From Clostridia bacterium (GTDB lineage: Bacteria; Bacillota_A; Clostridia; Oscillospirales; CAG-272), in assembly GCA_017466455.1 (NCBI GenBank), contig JAFTUD010000013.1:62001-126000 (forward strand): a DNA stretch of 64,000 nt, in the 5' to 3' direction. The notes beneath the pieces were generated by a model. It was not told where the DNA came from and did not search any database. It saw only the letters and a program-made list of their open reading frames with translations. Of this stretch, positions 50,436-58,628 are shown one piece after another (positions within the stretch are counted from its first letter, which is position 1; each line of letters begins with the position of its first letter). A program made the position numbers and the translations under genes.

Positions 50436-53400
50436 GCTATATTGACGAGCTACTGAGAGCGCACCCCGAGCATACGGAGCTGCTGCTCAAAATCTTAAAA
50501 ATAAATAAGCTCACTCCTGCGCAGGCTTGTGCCGTGTTCTTCGGTGATGACGGCGTGCGTAAGGACCTTCTTATCTCGGCAGGCGCCGGAAGCGGTAAGA
50601 CATTTACGCTTACCAAGCGACTCGTAAAGCGCGTTATCGTTGACAGAGATGACATTTCAAGAAAGCTGATTGTTACCTTTACAAGGGAAGCGTCAAATGA
50701 GCTTAAGGTAAGAATTGCTGACGGAATTTCCGACGCGATAAGCAAGCTTGGTGAGCTTGAAATCGATAAGAGCGAGAAAGCCTCTTTAAAAGAGCATCTT
50801 GAGGGGCAAATTATAAGCCTTGGCGCCACGCAAATCTCAACCATTGACGCCTTTTGCCTTAAAATCGTAAGGGAGAGCTTTGCCTCGCTCGGTCTTGAGG
50901 CGGGTTTTAGGGTTTCCGATGAGAGCGAAAACGAGATGCTTTGCAATGACTCAATCTCCGAGGTGCTTGATGAATTCTTTGAGGGTAAGCATCTTGGCGG
51001 TAGGGATAGCGATGAATACAGGGACTTTTTGAGCCTTGCAGACACGCTCTCCACCTTTTCGGGTGATACAAATCTAAGAAAAGCCCTGCTCGGCTTGTAC
51101 CAAAGGCTGTCAAGCACAAGAGATGGGCTTGAAACACTGCTTTCGGTTGATAAAATTGATGAAAACGGCGACTTTATGAAAACGCCGTACGGTATGGCGC
51201 TTCGTGAGGCTCTTATCTGCGGACTGCGCCACTTTATCGGCTTTTGCGACTACGGGCTAAGGCTTTGCGATTACAGTGAGGATTGTAGCGCATACCTAAG
51301 GGGCATATTCGAGGACGATAAAAGAATCCTTACCGAGCTTCTTGATGTCGCAACGCATACCTCGTACCCCGTGTATCCAAAAATCAAGGAAATGCTAAGC
51401 ACCATTAAGTTCAAGCAAGGGCAAAGGGGCTATAAAGAGATTGTAATTTCCACGCCCGAGGGTGATGATATAACGGGTGCGTGGCTTTGCGCCGAAGCGT
51501 CACCGAGGCAGGACCTTAAGGACTTCCTTAAGAAAATGAAGACGGGGTATTTTTGCCTGTCCGACGATGCCCTAAGGCAGGAAATTCTTAAGACAAGGCG
51601 TGTTTGTCGCTCGCTTTACACGGTACTAAAATGCTTTGACAAGCGCTACTCCGAGAAGAAAAGACAGCTTGGAGTGTGCGATTTTAACGATATTTCCCGC
51701 TTTGCGCTTTCGCTTTTATATAATGATGACGGCACTCCCTCTGCACTTGCGAACGAGATTTCCGAGAGGTATGATGAGGTTTATGTTGATGAATATCAGG
51801 ACACAAACTTCGTGCAGGACGCGGTTTTCTCCGCTATTGCGAGAGGCAAGCGCTTCCTCGTTGGTGATATAAAGCAAAGCATTTACCGCTTCCGTTCGGC
51901 TGAGCCCGAGATTTTCTCCGATTACAGACGGAAATTTTCATCTATTGAATTTGACTCGGAAAATAAGCCGATTTTAGACACATCAAGCGACATTATCGGA
52001 TATTCTCTGTTTATGAACGAGAATTTCAGATGCGATAAGTCGGTAATTGACTTTGCAAACACCGTTTCGGACTTTATGTTTACCGCCTCGCTTCCAACCG
52101 AGGACGAGGCACGGTTTTGCATGTCGCAAAGCATCGCCTACGAAAAGAGGGACAGCCTCGTATTTGCAAAAGACAAGGCAGGCGTGCCACCCCACGATGC
52201 CGAGGTGCTTTTAATTGACAGAAACGCTCAGGGTGATGACAATAGCGATGATGCCGATGATGCCGATGATGAAAGCGACACTGCCGAGGGCGAGGGAGAT
52301 GGCGAGGAAAAGGACCTGAAGGGTCACTACATAGAGGCGGAAACGGTGGCAAGCAAGATTTCCGAGCTTCTTGCGCACGGTTACCTTGCTAACGGTCAGA
52401 AGATTACCGCCGACAAGATTGCAATTCTGCTTTACAGCTTCAATACCCCTGCCGAATTTTATATAAATGCCCTGCGCCGCCGAGGTATTCCGTGCGAATA
52501 TAAGGGTAATGAGCATTTCTTTGAAAAGAGCGAGGTGCTTCTCGCCCTTGACATACTCCACGCGATTAACAACCCCCTTCGTGACACATATCTTGCAGGC
52601 GCTATGCTTTCAAGCGTATTCGGCTTTGAGCTTGCGGAGCTTGTAAGAATCAAGACATATTCAAGGGACTCGGTAAGCCTTTTTGAGGCTATTGAGAAAT
52701 ACGATAACGATGATGAGCTTTGTGAAAAGGCAAGGGGCTTTTTAAAGAGGCTTAACGACTACCGTGAAAGATCAAGGAAAATGACCTCATATGAGGTGAT
52801 TTCCATGATACTTGCCGACACATCTCTGCTACTTAATATAAACGAGAGCGAAAGGGCGAGCCTTTACAAGCTATACGAGCTTGCCCGTGGCTTTGAAAGA
52901 GGAAAATATAAGGGGCTGTATTCGTTTTTACGCCATATTGAGGGCTTTTCCGCAAAGGAGAGTAAGGTGCGCCTCGGAAGCATTGATGAGCCGAGCGTCA
53001 AGGTGATGACCGTACACGCCTCTAAGGGTCTTGAATTCGAGGTTTGCTTCGTTTGCTCCTGTGGCTCGGACCTTAGTTGCAAGGATTCGGGCGATAGCGT
53101 GCTATACCACCGCGACCTTGGCGTTTCCTCTTACATTTACCGTGACGGCGGAGTTGTCAAATTTGACTCGCTTTTGCGCCGTTGCTCTACGCTTGCGATA
53201 AAGAAAGCCTACTATGAGGAGCAAATGCGCCTGCTCTATGTCGCTATGACAAGGGCAAGAAGTAAGCTTTATATCACTGCTATTCTGCCGAGGAAAAGTA
53301 AGCTTTCCTGCAAGGAAAGGCTTGACGGAATGAAAAGACTGTCACAGCTTGCCTCAAGGTATTCCGTGCTTCACACAAGGAGCTTTATTGAGCTTGTGAC

Positions 53401-54517
53401 ACACGCGCTTTGTAAAAGCGGTAAGGGGGATACGGTGCAAATTATTCCGCCGTGCCTTGATGTTACAAAGAAAAAGAATACGACGGATAACGACCTTGCG
53501 CGTGAGCGCGAGGCAAGACGCCTAAGACTGGAAGAAAAAGCGCTTGACGCACTTAAGAGCGAGATACAGCATCGCTTTGACTTTGAATATCCGTATGATT
53601 ACCTTAGCAAGCTCCCCGCAAAGCTGTCTATTTCCGAGCTTAAGCCACTTTTGCTTGACAAAAATGACGAGAAAAAGGATATGGACAAGGACAAGGCGCA
53701 AAATACTGCTCTTGATACAGGCTTGGGCGAAAATTCGGGTGAGGTGCGCGACAGTTCGGCTCAAATCAGCGATGATTTTAGTGGATTTAGCGATACATCA
53801 AGCGATAAAGAGGAAATTTCCGCCCTTGGCAAGGACGATTACGAAAAGAGCATTTTATCTTCTCTTTCTAAGGACGAGCGAGATATTTTCTCCTCGGTTA
53901 AGTATTCTATCGCCACGCTTCCCGACTTTGCCATTGAGGGCAAGGACAAGACGGAGTTTTCACCTGCGGAGCGCGGTACTGCAACGCATATGTTCATGCA
54001 GTTTTGCAGGCTTGACCTGCTTAAGGAAAACGGAGTTGATGCCGAGCTAAACAGGCTGCGCGATAAGGACAACAGATACATCTCGGACACAGTTGCCACT
54101 CTTGTAAATACGGAGCAAATTGAAAAATTTGTTTCCGACCCGAATGGCACAGGGCTTTTTGAGGAGCTTCTCGATGCCGAGCGAAGGGGCGAGATTTGGC
54201 GTGAGTTCAGATTTAATGTATTTTTGCCCGCAAGTGAATTTACAGCCGAGCCAAGGCTACAAAACGAGCGTATTCTCGTACAGGGAGTTACGGACTGTAT
54301 TTATAAGGATAAGGACGGAAATCTCGTGCTTGTTGACTATAAAACCGATAGCGTGACCGAGGAAAACTATGCGTATAAGCTCATACGCAGATATAAGGAC
54401 CAGCTTATGTACTATAAGGAAGCGGTAAAGCTAATCTTCGGTGCGTACCCCGATGAAACGCTACTCTACTCCGTTAAGCTCAATAGAATTGTAAGGGTCA
54501 ATGCAAGGCTAAAATGA
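50432..54517 (+). CDS. addA: ATP-dependent helicase/nuclease subunit A
   Basis: 1361-residue UvrD-like helicase plus RecB nuclease. Walker A SAGAGSGKT is at about 49-57, Walker B VYVDEYQDT follows with motif III GDIKQSIYRFRSAEPEIF, motif V VKVMTVHASKGLEFE and motif VI LLYVAMTRAR. The nuclease core is VQGVTDCIYKD then D1302-Y-K1304-T-D. An acidic insert (DDNSDDADDADDESDTAEGE, about 597-616) and a second charged, Ser-rich stretch near 1100-1135 look disordered. Longer than typical (about 1200-1250) mainly because of these. Starts inside the addB stop (ATGA) and ends in a strong terminator. Confidence 0.96.
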   Translation: MSYIDELLRAHPEHTELLLKILKINKLTPAQACAVFFGDDGVRKDLLISAGAGSGKTFTLTKRLVKRVIVDRDDISRKLIVTFTREASNELKVRIADGISDAISKLGELEIDKSEKASLKEHLEGQIISLGATQISTIDAFCLKIVRESFASLGLEAGFRVSDESENEMLCNDSISEVLDEFFEGKHLGGRDSDEYRDFLSLADTLSTFSGDTNLRKALLGLYQRLSSTRDGLETLLSVDKIDENGDFMKTPYGMALREALICGLRHFIGFCDYGLRLCDYSEDCSAYLRGIFEDDKRILTELLDVATHTSYPVYPKIKEMLSTIKFKQGQRGYKEIVISTPEGDDITGAWLCAEASPRQDLKDFLKKMKTGYFCLSDDALRQEILKTRRVCRSLYTVLKCFDKRYSEKKRQLGVCDFNDISRFALSLLYNDDGTPSALANEISERYDEVYVDEYQDTNFVQDAVFSAIARGKRFLVGDIKQSIYRFRSAEPEIFSDYRRKFSSIEFDSENKPILDTSSDIIGYSLFMNENFRCDKSVIDFANTVSDFMFTASLPTEDEARFCMSQSIAYEKRDSLVFAKDKAGVPPHDAEVLLIDRNAQGDDNSDDADDADDESDTAEGEGDGEEKDLKGHYIEAETVASKISELLAHGYLANGQKITADKIAILLYSFNTPAEFYINALRRRGIPCEYKGNEHFFEKSEVLLALDILHAINNPLRDTYLAGAMLSSVFGFELAELVRIKTYSRDSVSLFEAIEKYDNDDELCEKARGFLKRLNDYRERSRKMTSYEVISMILADTSLLLNINESERASLYKLYELARGFERGKYKGLYSFLRHIEGFSAKESKVRLGSIDEPSVKVMTVHASKGLEFEVCFVCSCGSDLSCKDSGDSVLYHRDLGVSSYIYRDGGVVKFDSLLRRCSTLAIKKAYYEEQMRLLYVAMTRARSKLYITAILPRKSKLSCKERLDGMKRLSQLASRYSVLHTRSFIELVTHALCKSGKGDTVQIIPPCLDVTKKKNTTDNDLAREREARRLRLEEKALDALKSEIQHRFDFEYPYDYLSKLPAKLSISELKPLLLDKNDEKKDMDKDKAQNTALDTGLGENSGEVRDSSAQISDDFSGFSDTSSDKEEISALGKDDYEKSILSSLSKDERDIFSSVKYSIATLPDFAIEGKDKTEFSPAERGTATHMFMQFCRLDLLKENGVDAELNRLRDKDNRYISDTVATLVNTEQIEKFVSDPNGTGLFEELLDAERRGEIWREFRFNVFLPASEFTAEPRLQNERILVQGVTDCIYKDKDGNLVLVDYKTDSVTEENYAYKLIRRYKDQLMYYKEAVKLIFGAYPDETLLYSVKLNRIVRVNARLK

Positions 54518-54527
54518 CAATAACATA

Positions 54528-54555
54528 AAAAATCCGCCACAATGTGGCGGATTTT
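54528..54555 (+). terminator. Terminator of the addBA operon
   Basis: AATCCGCCACA / TGTGGCGGATT hairpin (54531-54553 region) followed by TTCC; the A-run before it could serve the opposite strand. Nearly identical to the hairpin after the Fic cassette. Confidence 0.85.
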
Positions 54556-54596
54556 CCTTAATGTAATATGAATTATTTCGTGGCAATATCTACTGC

Positions 54597-54726
54597 TCGA
54601 AGGCGATATATCCTAAAGGATTCGATATGTCTCGCTATGCTCGACTCGATATGTTGCTTGCGCAACACGATATTCACCTGCGGTGAGATTTGCCAGCGGG
54701 GGCTTCCCCGCCCCGAGGCTCTCGGG
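54597..54726 (+). repeat. Hairpin array with TCGATATG linkers, locus 3
   Basis: ATCC-TAAA-GGAT (54610-54621), TCGATATG, GTC…GAC (54629-54645), TCGATATG, GTTGC-TTGC-GCAAC (54653-54666), ACGATAT, TCACC-TGC-GGTGA (54674-54686). Two GC-rich hairpins without linker follow: GCGGGG-GCTT-CCCCGC (54696-54711) and CCCGAG-GCT-CTCGGG (54712-54726), which abuts the oadA stop codon. The array fills the space between the convergent addA and oadA genes. Confidence 0.85.
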
Positions 54727-56121
54727 TTAGTTGCCGGTGTCCTCAATGAATAGCTCGCGAACAGCGCTTTCCTCTTGCTTTGGAGCATCTCTGAACGCAA
54801 GGAACTTTGGAGCAACCTGTGGGAACATAGCGCAGGATAGCACATCCTCATCGCTCTTTACAATGTCCTTAAATTCCTCACGGTATTTCTCAAGCTCGGG
54901 AGCGATAAGGTCCGCAGGACGGCAGGTAATAACTTCCGCATCACCGATTGCGAGTTTTCTTACCTCTTCGTTTACAACGCCCGGAAGCTGACCGTATTCA
55001 CCGCGAAGGAGTCCCTTTGATTCCTTGGAAATCATCTTATATCTTCCCATAAGAACATTAAGAACTGCCTGTGTACCAACGATTTGGCTTGTAGGAGTTA
55101 CAAGCGGTGGATAACCAAAGTCCTCACGAACTCTCGGAACCTCGGCAAGCACCTCATAGAGCTTGTTTTCCGCCTTTTGTTGCTTTAGCTGTGAAATAAG
55201 GTTGGAGAGCATTCCGCCCGGAACCTGATAAAGAAGGGTGTTAGGGTCAACATTAAGCACCTTGGGGTCAAGTGAGCCTGCCTCCTTAAGCTTTGTAGCA
55301 ACTCCGCGGAAGTGTGTTGCGATGTCGCTAAGCTGATTCAGGTCAAGACCTGTGTCGTATTTTGTGCCCTTAAGAGTTGCAACCATAGCCTCAGTTGAGG
55401 GCTGTGATGTACCGTTTGCAAGCGGAGAAAGCGCAGTGTCAATGATGTCAACGCCTGCCTCGATTGCCTTAAGGTATGTCATATCACCTGTACCTGTGGT
55501 GTTGTGTGTGTGAAGGTGGATAGGCACATTTACTCTCTTCTTAAGAGCCTTTACAAGGCTTTCTGCCTCGTAAGGAAGAAGAAGGTTTGCCATATCCTTA
55601 ATACAAATTGTGTCAGCACCCATTTCCTCAAGCTTTACAGCGAGGTCAACGAAATATTCCTCATTGTGAACAGGGCTGATGGTGTATGAGAGCGCCGCCT
55701 CAACATGGCCACCGTATTTCTTTGTAGCCTTGATAGCGGTTTCCATATTTCTGACATCGTTAAGAGCGTCAAAAATACGAATAACATCTATACCGTTTTC
55801 AATAGCCTTTTGGATAAACGCCTCAACAACATCGTCAGCATAGTGCTTGTAGCCGAGAAGGTTTTGTCCGCGAAGGAGCATTTGAAGCTTGGTGTTTGGC
55901 ATCGCCTTTTTAAGAGCGCGAAGCCTTTCCCACGGGTCCTCATTAAGAAAACGCATGCAGGAATCAAATGTCGCACCGCCCCAGCACTCAAGTGACCAGT
56001 AGCCAACCTTGTCAAGTGCCTCGCAGGCAGGTAGCATATCCTCAAGACGCATTCTTGTCGCAGCCTGCGACTGATGTGCATCACGAAGAATTGTATCTGT
56101 AATTAAAACTTTTTTAGCCAT
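54727..56121 (-). CDS. oadA: Oxaloacetate decarboxylase alpha subunit (carboxyltransferase)
   Basis: 464-residue carboxyltransferase of the 5S/OadA/pyruvate-carboxylase-B type. TDTILRDAHQS holds the metal ligand Asp, LHTHNTTG the His-x-His, IKDMANLL the carboxylated Lys region, and FGYPPLVTPTSQIVG marks the end of the barrel. It moves carboxyl from oxaloacetate to biotin. Full-length OadA (about 590) ends in a biotin domain; here that domain is a separate protein (57777-58133), as in methylmalonyl-CoA-type systems. Separated from oadB by a structured repeat and a leader hairpin. Confidence 0.9.
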   Translation of the reverse strand: MAKKVLITDTILRDAHQSQAATRMRLEDMLPACEALDKVGYWSLECWGGATFDSCMRFLNEDPWERLRALKKAMPNTKLQMLLRGQNLLGYKHYADDVVEAFIQKAIENGIDVIRIFDALNDVRNMETAIKATKKYGGHVEAALSYTISPVHNEEYFVDLAVKLEEMGADTICIKDMANLLLPYEAESLVKALKKRVNVPIHLHTHNTTGTGDMTYLKAIEAGVDIIDTALSPLANGTSQPSTEAMVATLKGTKYDTGLDLNQLSDIATHFRGVATKLKEAGSLDPKVLNVDPNTLLYQVPGGMLSNLISQLKQQKAENKLYEVLAEVPRVREDFGYPPLVTPTSQIVGTQAVLNVLMGRYKMISKESKGLLRGEYGQLPGVVNEEVRKLAIGDAEVITCRPADLIAPELEKYREEFKDIVKSDEDVLSCAMFPQVAPKFLAFRDAPKQEESAVRELFIEDTGN

Positions 56122-56145
56122 TTTAATTTATCCTTTTTAATTTAT

Positions 56146-56171
56146 CCTACCCACCCTCTCGGGTGAGTAGG
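56146..56171 (-). other. Leader hairpin upstream of oadA
   Basis: CCTACCCACCC (56146-56156) / GGGTGAGTAGG (56161-56171), loop TCTC, one mismatch, about 25 bases before the oadA start. In plus-strand orientation it is followed by a T-rich run like a terminator, although no plus-strand gene precedes it. On the oadA strand it is a stable leader structure. Confidence 0.55.
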
Positions 56172-56236
56172 TCTTTTTGTTTATTTTTGTCGTGTTGTCT
56201 TTTTGCAAAAAACGAATTTAATATTTAATATCTAAT

Positions 56237-56361
56237 ATTTAATGGTTTTAGGCTAAACAAGACAAGGCGCACCGGAAGAATGACGGGCGACGGTGTACAA
56301 TCGTACTCCGAGGTCGGCATTCGGGAGCAACGCAGTATTGTGACGCATCAAACCATTAAAT
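56237..56361. repeat. Structured intergenic element between oadB and oadA
   Basis: A 125-bp element enclosed by a perfect 12-bp inverted repeat ATTTAATGGTTT (56237-56248) / AAACCATTAAAT (56350-56361), the latter touching the oadB stop codon. Inside are a stem GAATG-A-CG / CG-G-CATTC (56278-56285 / 56315-56322), an inner stem GG-T-GTAC / GTAC-T-CC (56292-56298 / 56303-56309), and the conserved words GCGCACCG, ACGGGCG, AGGTCG and GGAGCAACGCAGTATT shared with the left edge of the window. Confidence 0.75.
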
Positions 56362-57761
56362 TAGCCAAGAAGGGCGATAAGTACGCCGGCGGCAATGCCT
56401 GACCCTATTACTCCTGCTACATTCGGTCCCATAGCGTGCATAAGCAGGAAGTTGCCTGGGTCGTCCTCTTGTCCTACCTTTTGAGATACACGAGCTGCCA
56501 TTGGTACGGCACTAACTCCTGCACTTCCGATAAGTGGGTTGATTTTCTTTCCCTCGGGCAAGAATACATTCATAAGCTTTGCGATAAGCACTCCGCTTGC
56601 GGTTGCAACGCCGAATGCCACAACGCCCATTATTATGATGATTATTGTCTTTGGTGAGAGGAAGGTTGATGCGGTTGCGGTTGCACCAACGGATACACCG
56701 AGGAATACTGTTACTATGTTCATAAGCTCGTTTTGAACTGTCTTTGACAGACGGTCGCAAACGCCACATTCCTTAAGAAGGTTACCAAACATCAAGCATC
56801 CAACGAGGATTGCCGCGCTTGGAACGATAAGAGCAACTACGATTGATACCATGATTGGGAACAAAATCTTTTGCTTCTTAGATACAGGACGGAGTGCGTC
56901 CATTCTGATTTGTCTTTCCTTCTTAGTTGTAAGAGCCCTCATAATAGGTGGCTGAATTACAGGAACGAGTGCCATATATGAATATGCGGCAACTGCGATA
57001 GGTCCGAGGAGCTGAGGTGCTAAGAGCGATGTGGTATAAATTGCGGTAGGACCGTCTGCTCCACCGATAATACCGATTGATGCAGCCTCTTGAAGGGTAA
57101 ATTCAATCTCACCCCAGCCAAATGCTGTGCCAAGCGCGCTAACACCCATAACGCCTGCAACTGTTGCGAAAATACCAACCTGTGCGGCAGCGCCGAGGAT
57201 AAGGCTCTTTGGATTTGCAAGGAGTGGACCGAAGTCGGTCATTGCGCCAACGCCTATAAAGATAAGGCAAGGATATATACCGAGCTTTACGCCGAGGTAA
57301 AGAACATCTATAAGACCGACATCAATCTTTGCTACTGCTCCGACTGCCTCTGCGCTCTCAAACATATTTATCATTGAGTTAAGAACGGGGTAGCCCTCGG
57401 CAATACCTGATTCAACGAGTGATGTATAGTCAAGGAAGTGTGCGTTTGTAAGTGGGTTGATTATGTTTAGCTCATGAGCTATTTCCAGGATCTTATTTGC
57501 GTCGATTGCCGCGCCGCCGAAAAGATCCCATTGGATATGTCCTGCTGCAAACAGCTCCTCATGATACGCGCCTGCAAAGGGCAGGTTTGTAAGGAGCATA
57601 CCGATTGCAATAGGGAGAAGCAGAAGCGGCTCAAACTTCTTACCGATTGCGAGGTAGCAAAGCACGCAGGCAATTCCTATCATGACGATGTTTTTCCAGC
57701 CACCGTCACCGAAGAAGCCGTAGACACCTGTCTGCTTCAAAAATTCAATTATTCCGTCCAT
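56361..57761 (-). CDS. oadB: Sodium-translocating decarboxylase beta subunit
   Basis: 466-residue membrane protein with about ten to eleven helices, the Na+ channel and carboxybiotin decarboxylase of the pump. Family marks: [29 protein letters not shown] (ion-binding region with the key Asp), GLLIAKLMN-type late helix and the C-terminal [15 protein letters not shown]. The beta subunits of oxaloacetate, methylmalonyl-CoA and glutaconyl-CoA decarboxylases are nearly interchangeable in sequence; the assignment to oxaloacetate rests on the alpha subunit. It is 15 bases downstream of the biotin carrier gene. Confidence 0.92.
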   Translation of the reverse strand: MDGIIEFLKQTGVYGFFGDGGWKNIVMIGIACVLCYLAIGKKFEPLLLLPIAIGMLLTNLPFAGAYHEELFAAGHIQWDLFGGAAIDANKILEIAHELNIINPLTNAHFLDYTSLVESGIAEGYPVLNSMINMFESAEAVGAVAKIDVGLIDVLYLGVKLGIYPCLIFIGVGAMTDFGPLLANPKSLILGAAAQVGIFATVAGVMGVSALGTAFGWGEIEFTLQEAASIGIIGGADGPTAIYTTSLLAPQLLGPIAVAAYSYMALVPVIQPPIMRALTTKKERQIRMDALRPVSKKQKILFPIMVSIVVALIVPSAAILVGCLMFGNLLKECGVCDRLSKTVQNELMNIVTVFLGVSVGATATASTFLSPKTIIIIIMGVVAFGVATASGVLIAKLMNVFLPEGKKINPLIGSAGVSAVPMAARVSQKVGQEDDPGNFLLMHAMGPNVAGVIGSGIAAGVLIALLG

Positions 57762-57776
57762 TTGTGGCCTCCGCTA

Positions 57777-58133
57777 TTACGCGATTGTGCAAAGAGTTGT
57801 GCCTGTTTCAACATTCGCGCCTTGATTTACGCTAACGCCTGTTACTGTTCCGTCGCAGTCAGCCATGATTTCATTTTCCATCTTCATAGCCTCAAGCACG
57901 AAAAGCACATCGCCCTTCTTTACTGCCTGTCCGTTTGCTACATTTACCTTAAGAATTGTGCCGGGCATTGGAGCGCTAACGGTCTTTCCGCCTGCGGGAG
58001 CCTGTGCTACGGGTGCGGCTGCAGGTGCTGCCTCTTGTGCAGGAGCTGCCTTAATATCCGCCTTGTCAATTTGTTCAATTACGATTTCGTATGCTGTTCC
58101 GTTTACTGTTACCTTGTAAGCTTTCATTTTCAT
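57777..58133 (-). CDS. Biotin carrier protein of the decarboxylase
   Basis: 118 residues: a short N-terminal beta region, an Ala/Pro/Gln hinge (about 28-48) and a biotinyl domain with K84 in EAMKMEN. The biotin arm carries carboxyl from the alpha to the beta subunit. Two possible starts, ATG at 58133 and two codons later; GAGGT lies 2 bases before the first and 8 before the second, so the second (58127) may be the true one. Confidence 0.92.
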   Translation of the reverse strand: MKMKAYKVTVNGTAYEIVIEQIDKADIKAAPAQEAAPAAAPVAQAPAGGKTVSAPMPGTILKVNVANGQAVKKGDVLFVLEAMKMENEIMADCDGTVTGVSVNQGANVETGTTLCTIA

Positions 58134-58149
58134 ATACCTCTTTCTTATT

Positions 58150-58443
58150 TTAAAGTTTTTTTAGTGACACAACGCGAATTGCGGATATGTCGGTGCCCTC
58201 TGCCTCTGCAATTGCTGAGCAAATTGCCGCAACAAGCTCGGGGCGGTTTTGAATTGGCGCATTAGATACCACGGGTGCGCTTGGCTTTTCTTCCTTTTTC
58301 GGTGCTTCCTTTGCGAACCTGTCACAAAACCAGTTCAAAAGGTATACAAGACCGATTAGAATTACGAGTCCCGAAAAGACTACTGCAACTCCGAAGAAGC
58401 AAACGAACGCAAGCGACGGTGCTTCCAAAACGATATTCGTCAT
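58150..58443 (-). CDS. Decarboxylase small membrane subunit (OadG-like)
   Basis: 97 residues: one N-terminal membrane helix ([20 protein letters not shown]), a charged KEEKPSAPV hinge and a C-terminal segment ([12 protein letters not shown]…IRVVSLKK) typical of OadG/MmdD subunits, which anchor the complex and help assemble alpha and beta. First gene of the operon oadG-biotin carrier-oadB-(element)-oadA. Confidence 0.88.
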   Translation of the reverse strand: MTNIVLEAPSLAFVCFFGVAVVFSGLVILIGLVYLLNWFCDRFAKEAPKKEEKPSAPVVSNAPIQNRPELVAAICSAIAEAEGTDISAIRVVSLKKL

Positions 58444-58488
58444 AACCTCACTCCTTATATATTTTATTTTTATTTTTTACATATTTTA

Positions 58489-58550
58489 ATCGGGCATTTA
58501 GCCCGATGCAAAATTTTTTATATTTTAACACATTTTACATAAAATGTAAA
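58489..58550 (-). promoter_or_regulatory. Decarboxylase promoter with palindrome and leader hairpin
   Basis: Minus strand TTTACA (58545-58550), 17 bp, TAAAAT (58522-58527). A dyad TTTACAT-3-ATGTAAA (58534-58550) covers the -35 and spacer, a likely operator. Downstream a 7-bp leader hairpin ATCGGGC/GCCCGAT (58489-58507) precedes the oadG start by about 45 bases. Confidence 0.7.
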
Positions 58551-58591
58551 TAGGGTTTTTATATTTTACAATAATTATTTTTTGCGAGCGC

Positions 58592-58622
58592 AAAAAAGGA
58601 GCAAGCCGAGGCTTACTCCTTT
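58592..58622 (-). terminator. Terminator of the secreted KGYS-domain gene
   Basis: AAAGGAG-C-AAGCC / GGCTT-A-CTCCTTT hairpin (58595-58607 / 58610-58622) followed on the minus strand by a run of T. Confidence 0.85.
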
Positions 58623-58628
58623 AATTGT

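Noticed and set aside
23415..54553. The near-identical CCGCCACA hairpins after the Fic cassette and addA as a mobile repeat
   Set aside because: Each is a single hairpin with a T-run right after a stop codon; convergent terminator sequences are the simpler explanation.
54727..58443. Methylmalonyl-CoA or glutaconyl-CoA decarboxylase
   Set aside because: The alpha subunit is of the OadA/5S carboxyltransferase type, not the acyl-CoA carboxyltransferase type, even though beta, small and biotin subunits would fit either system.
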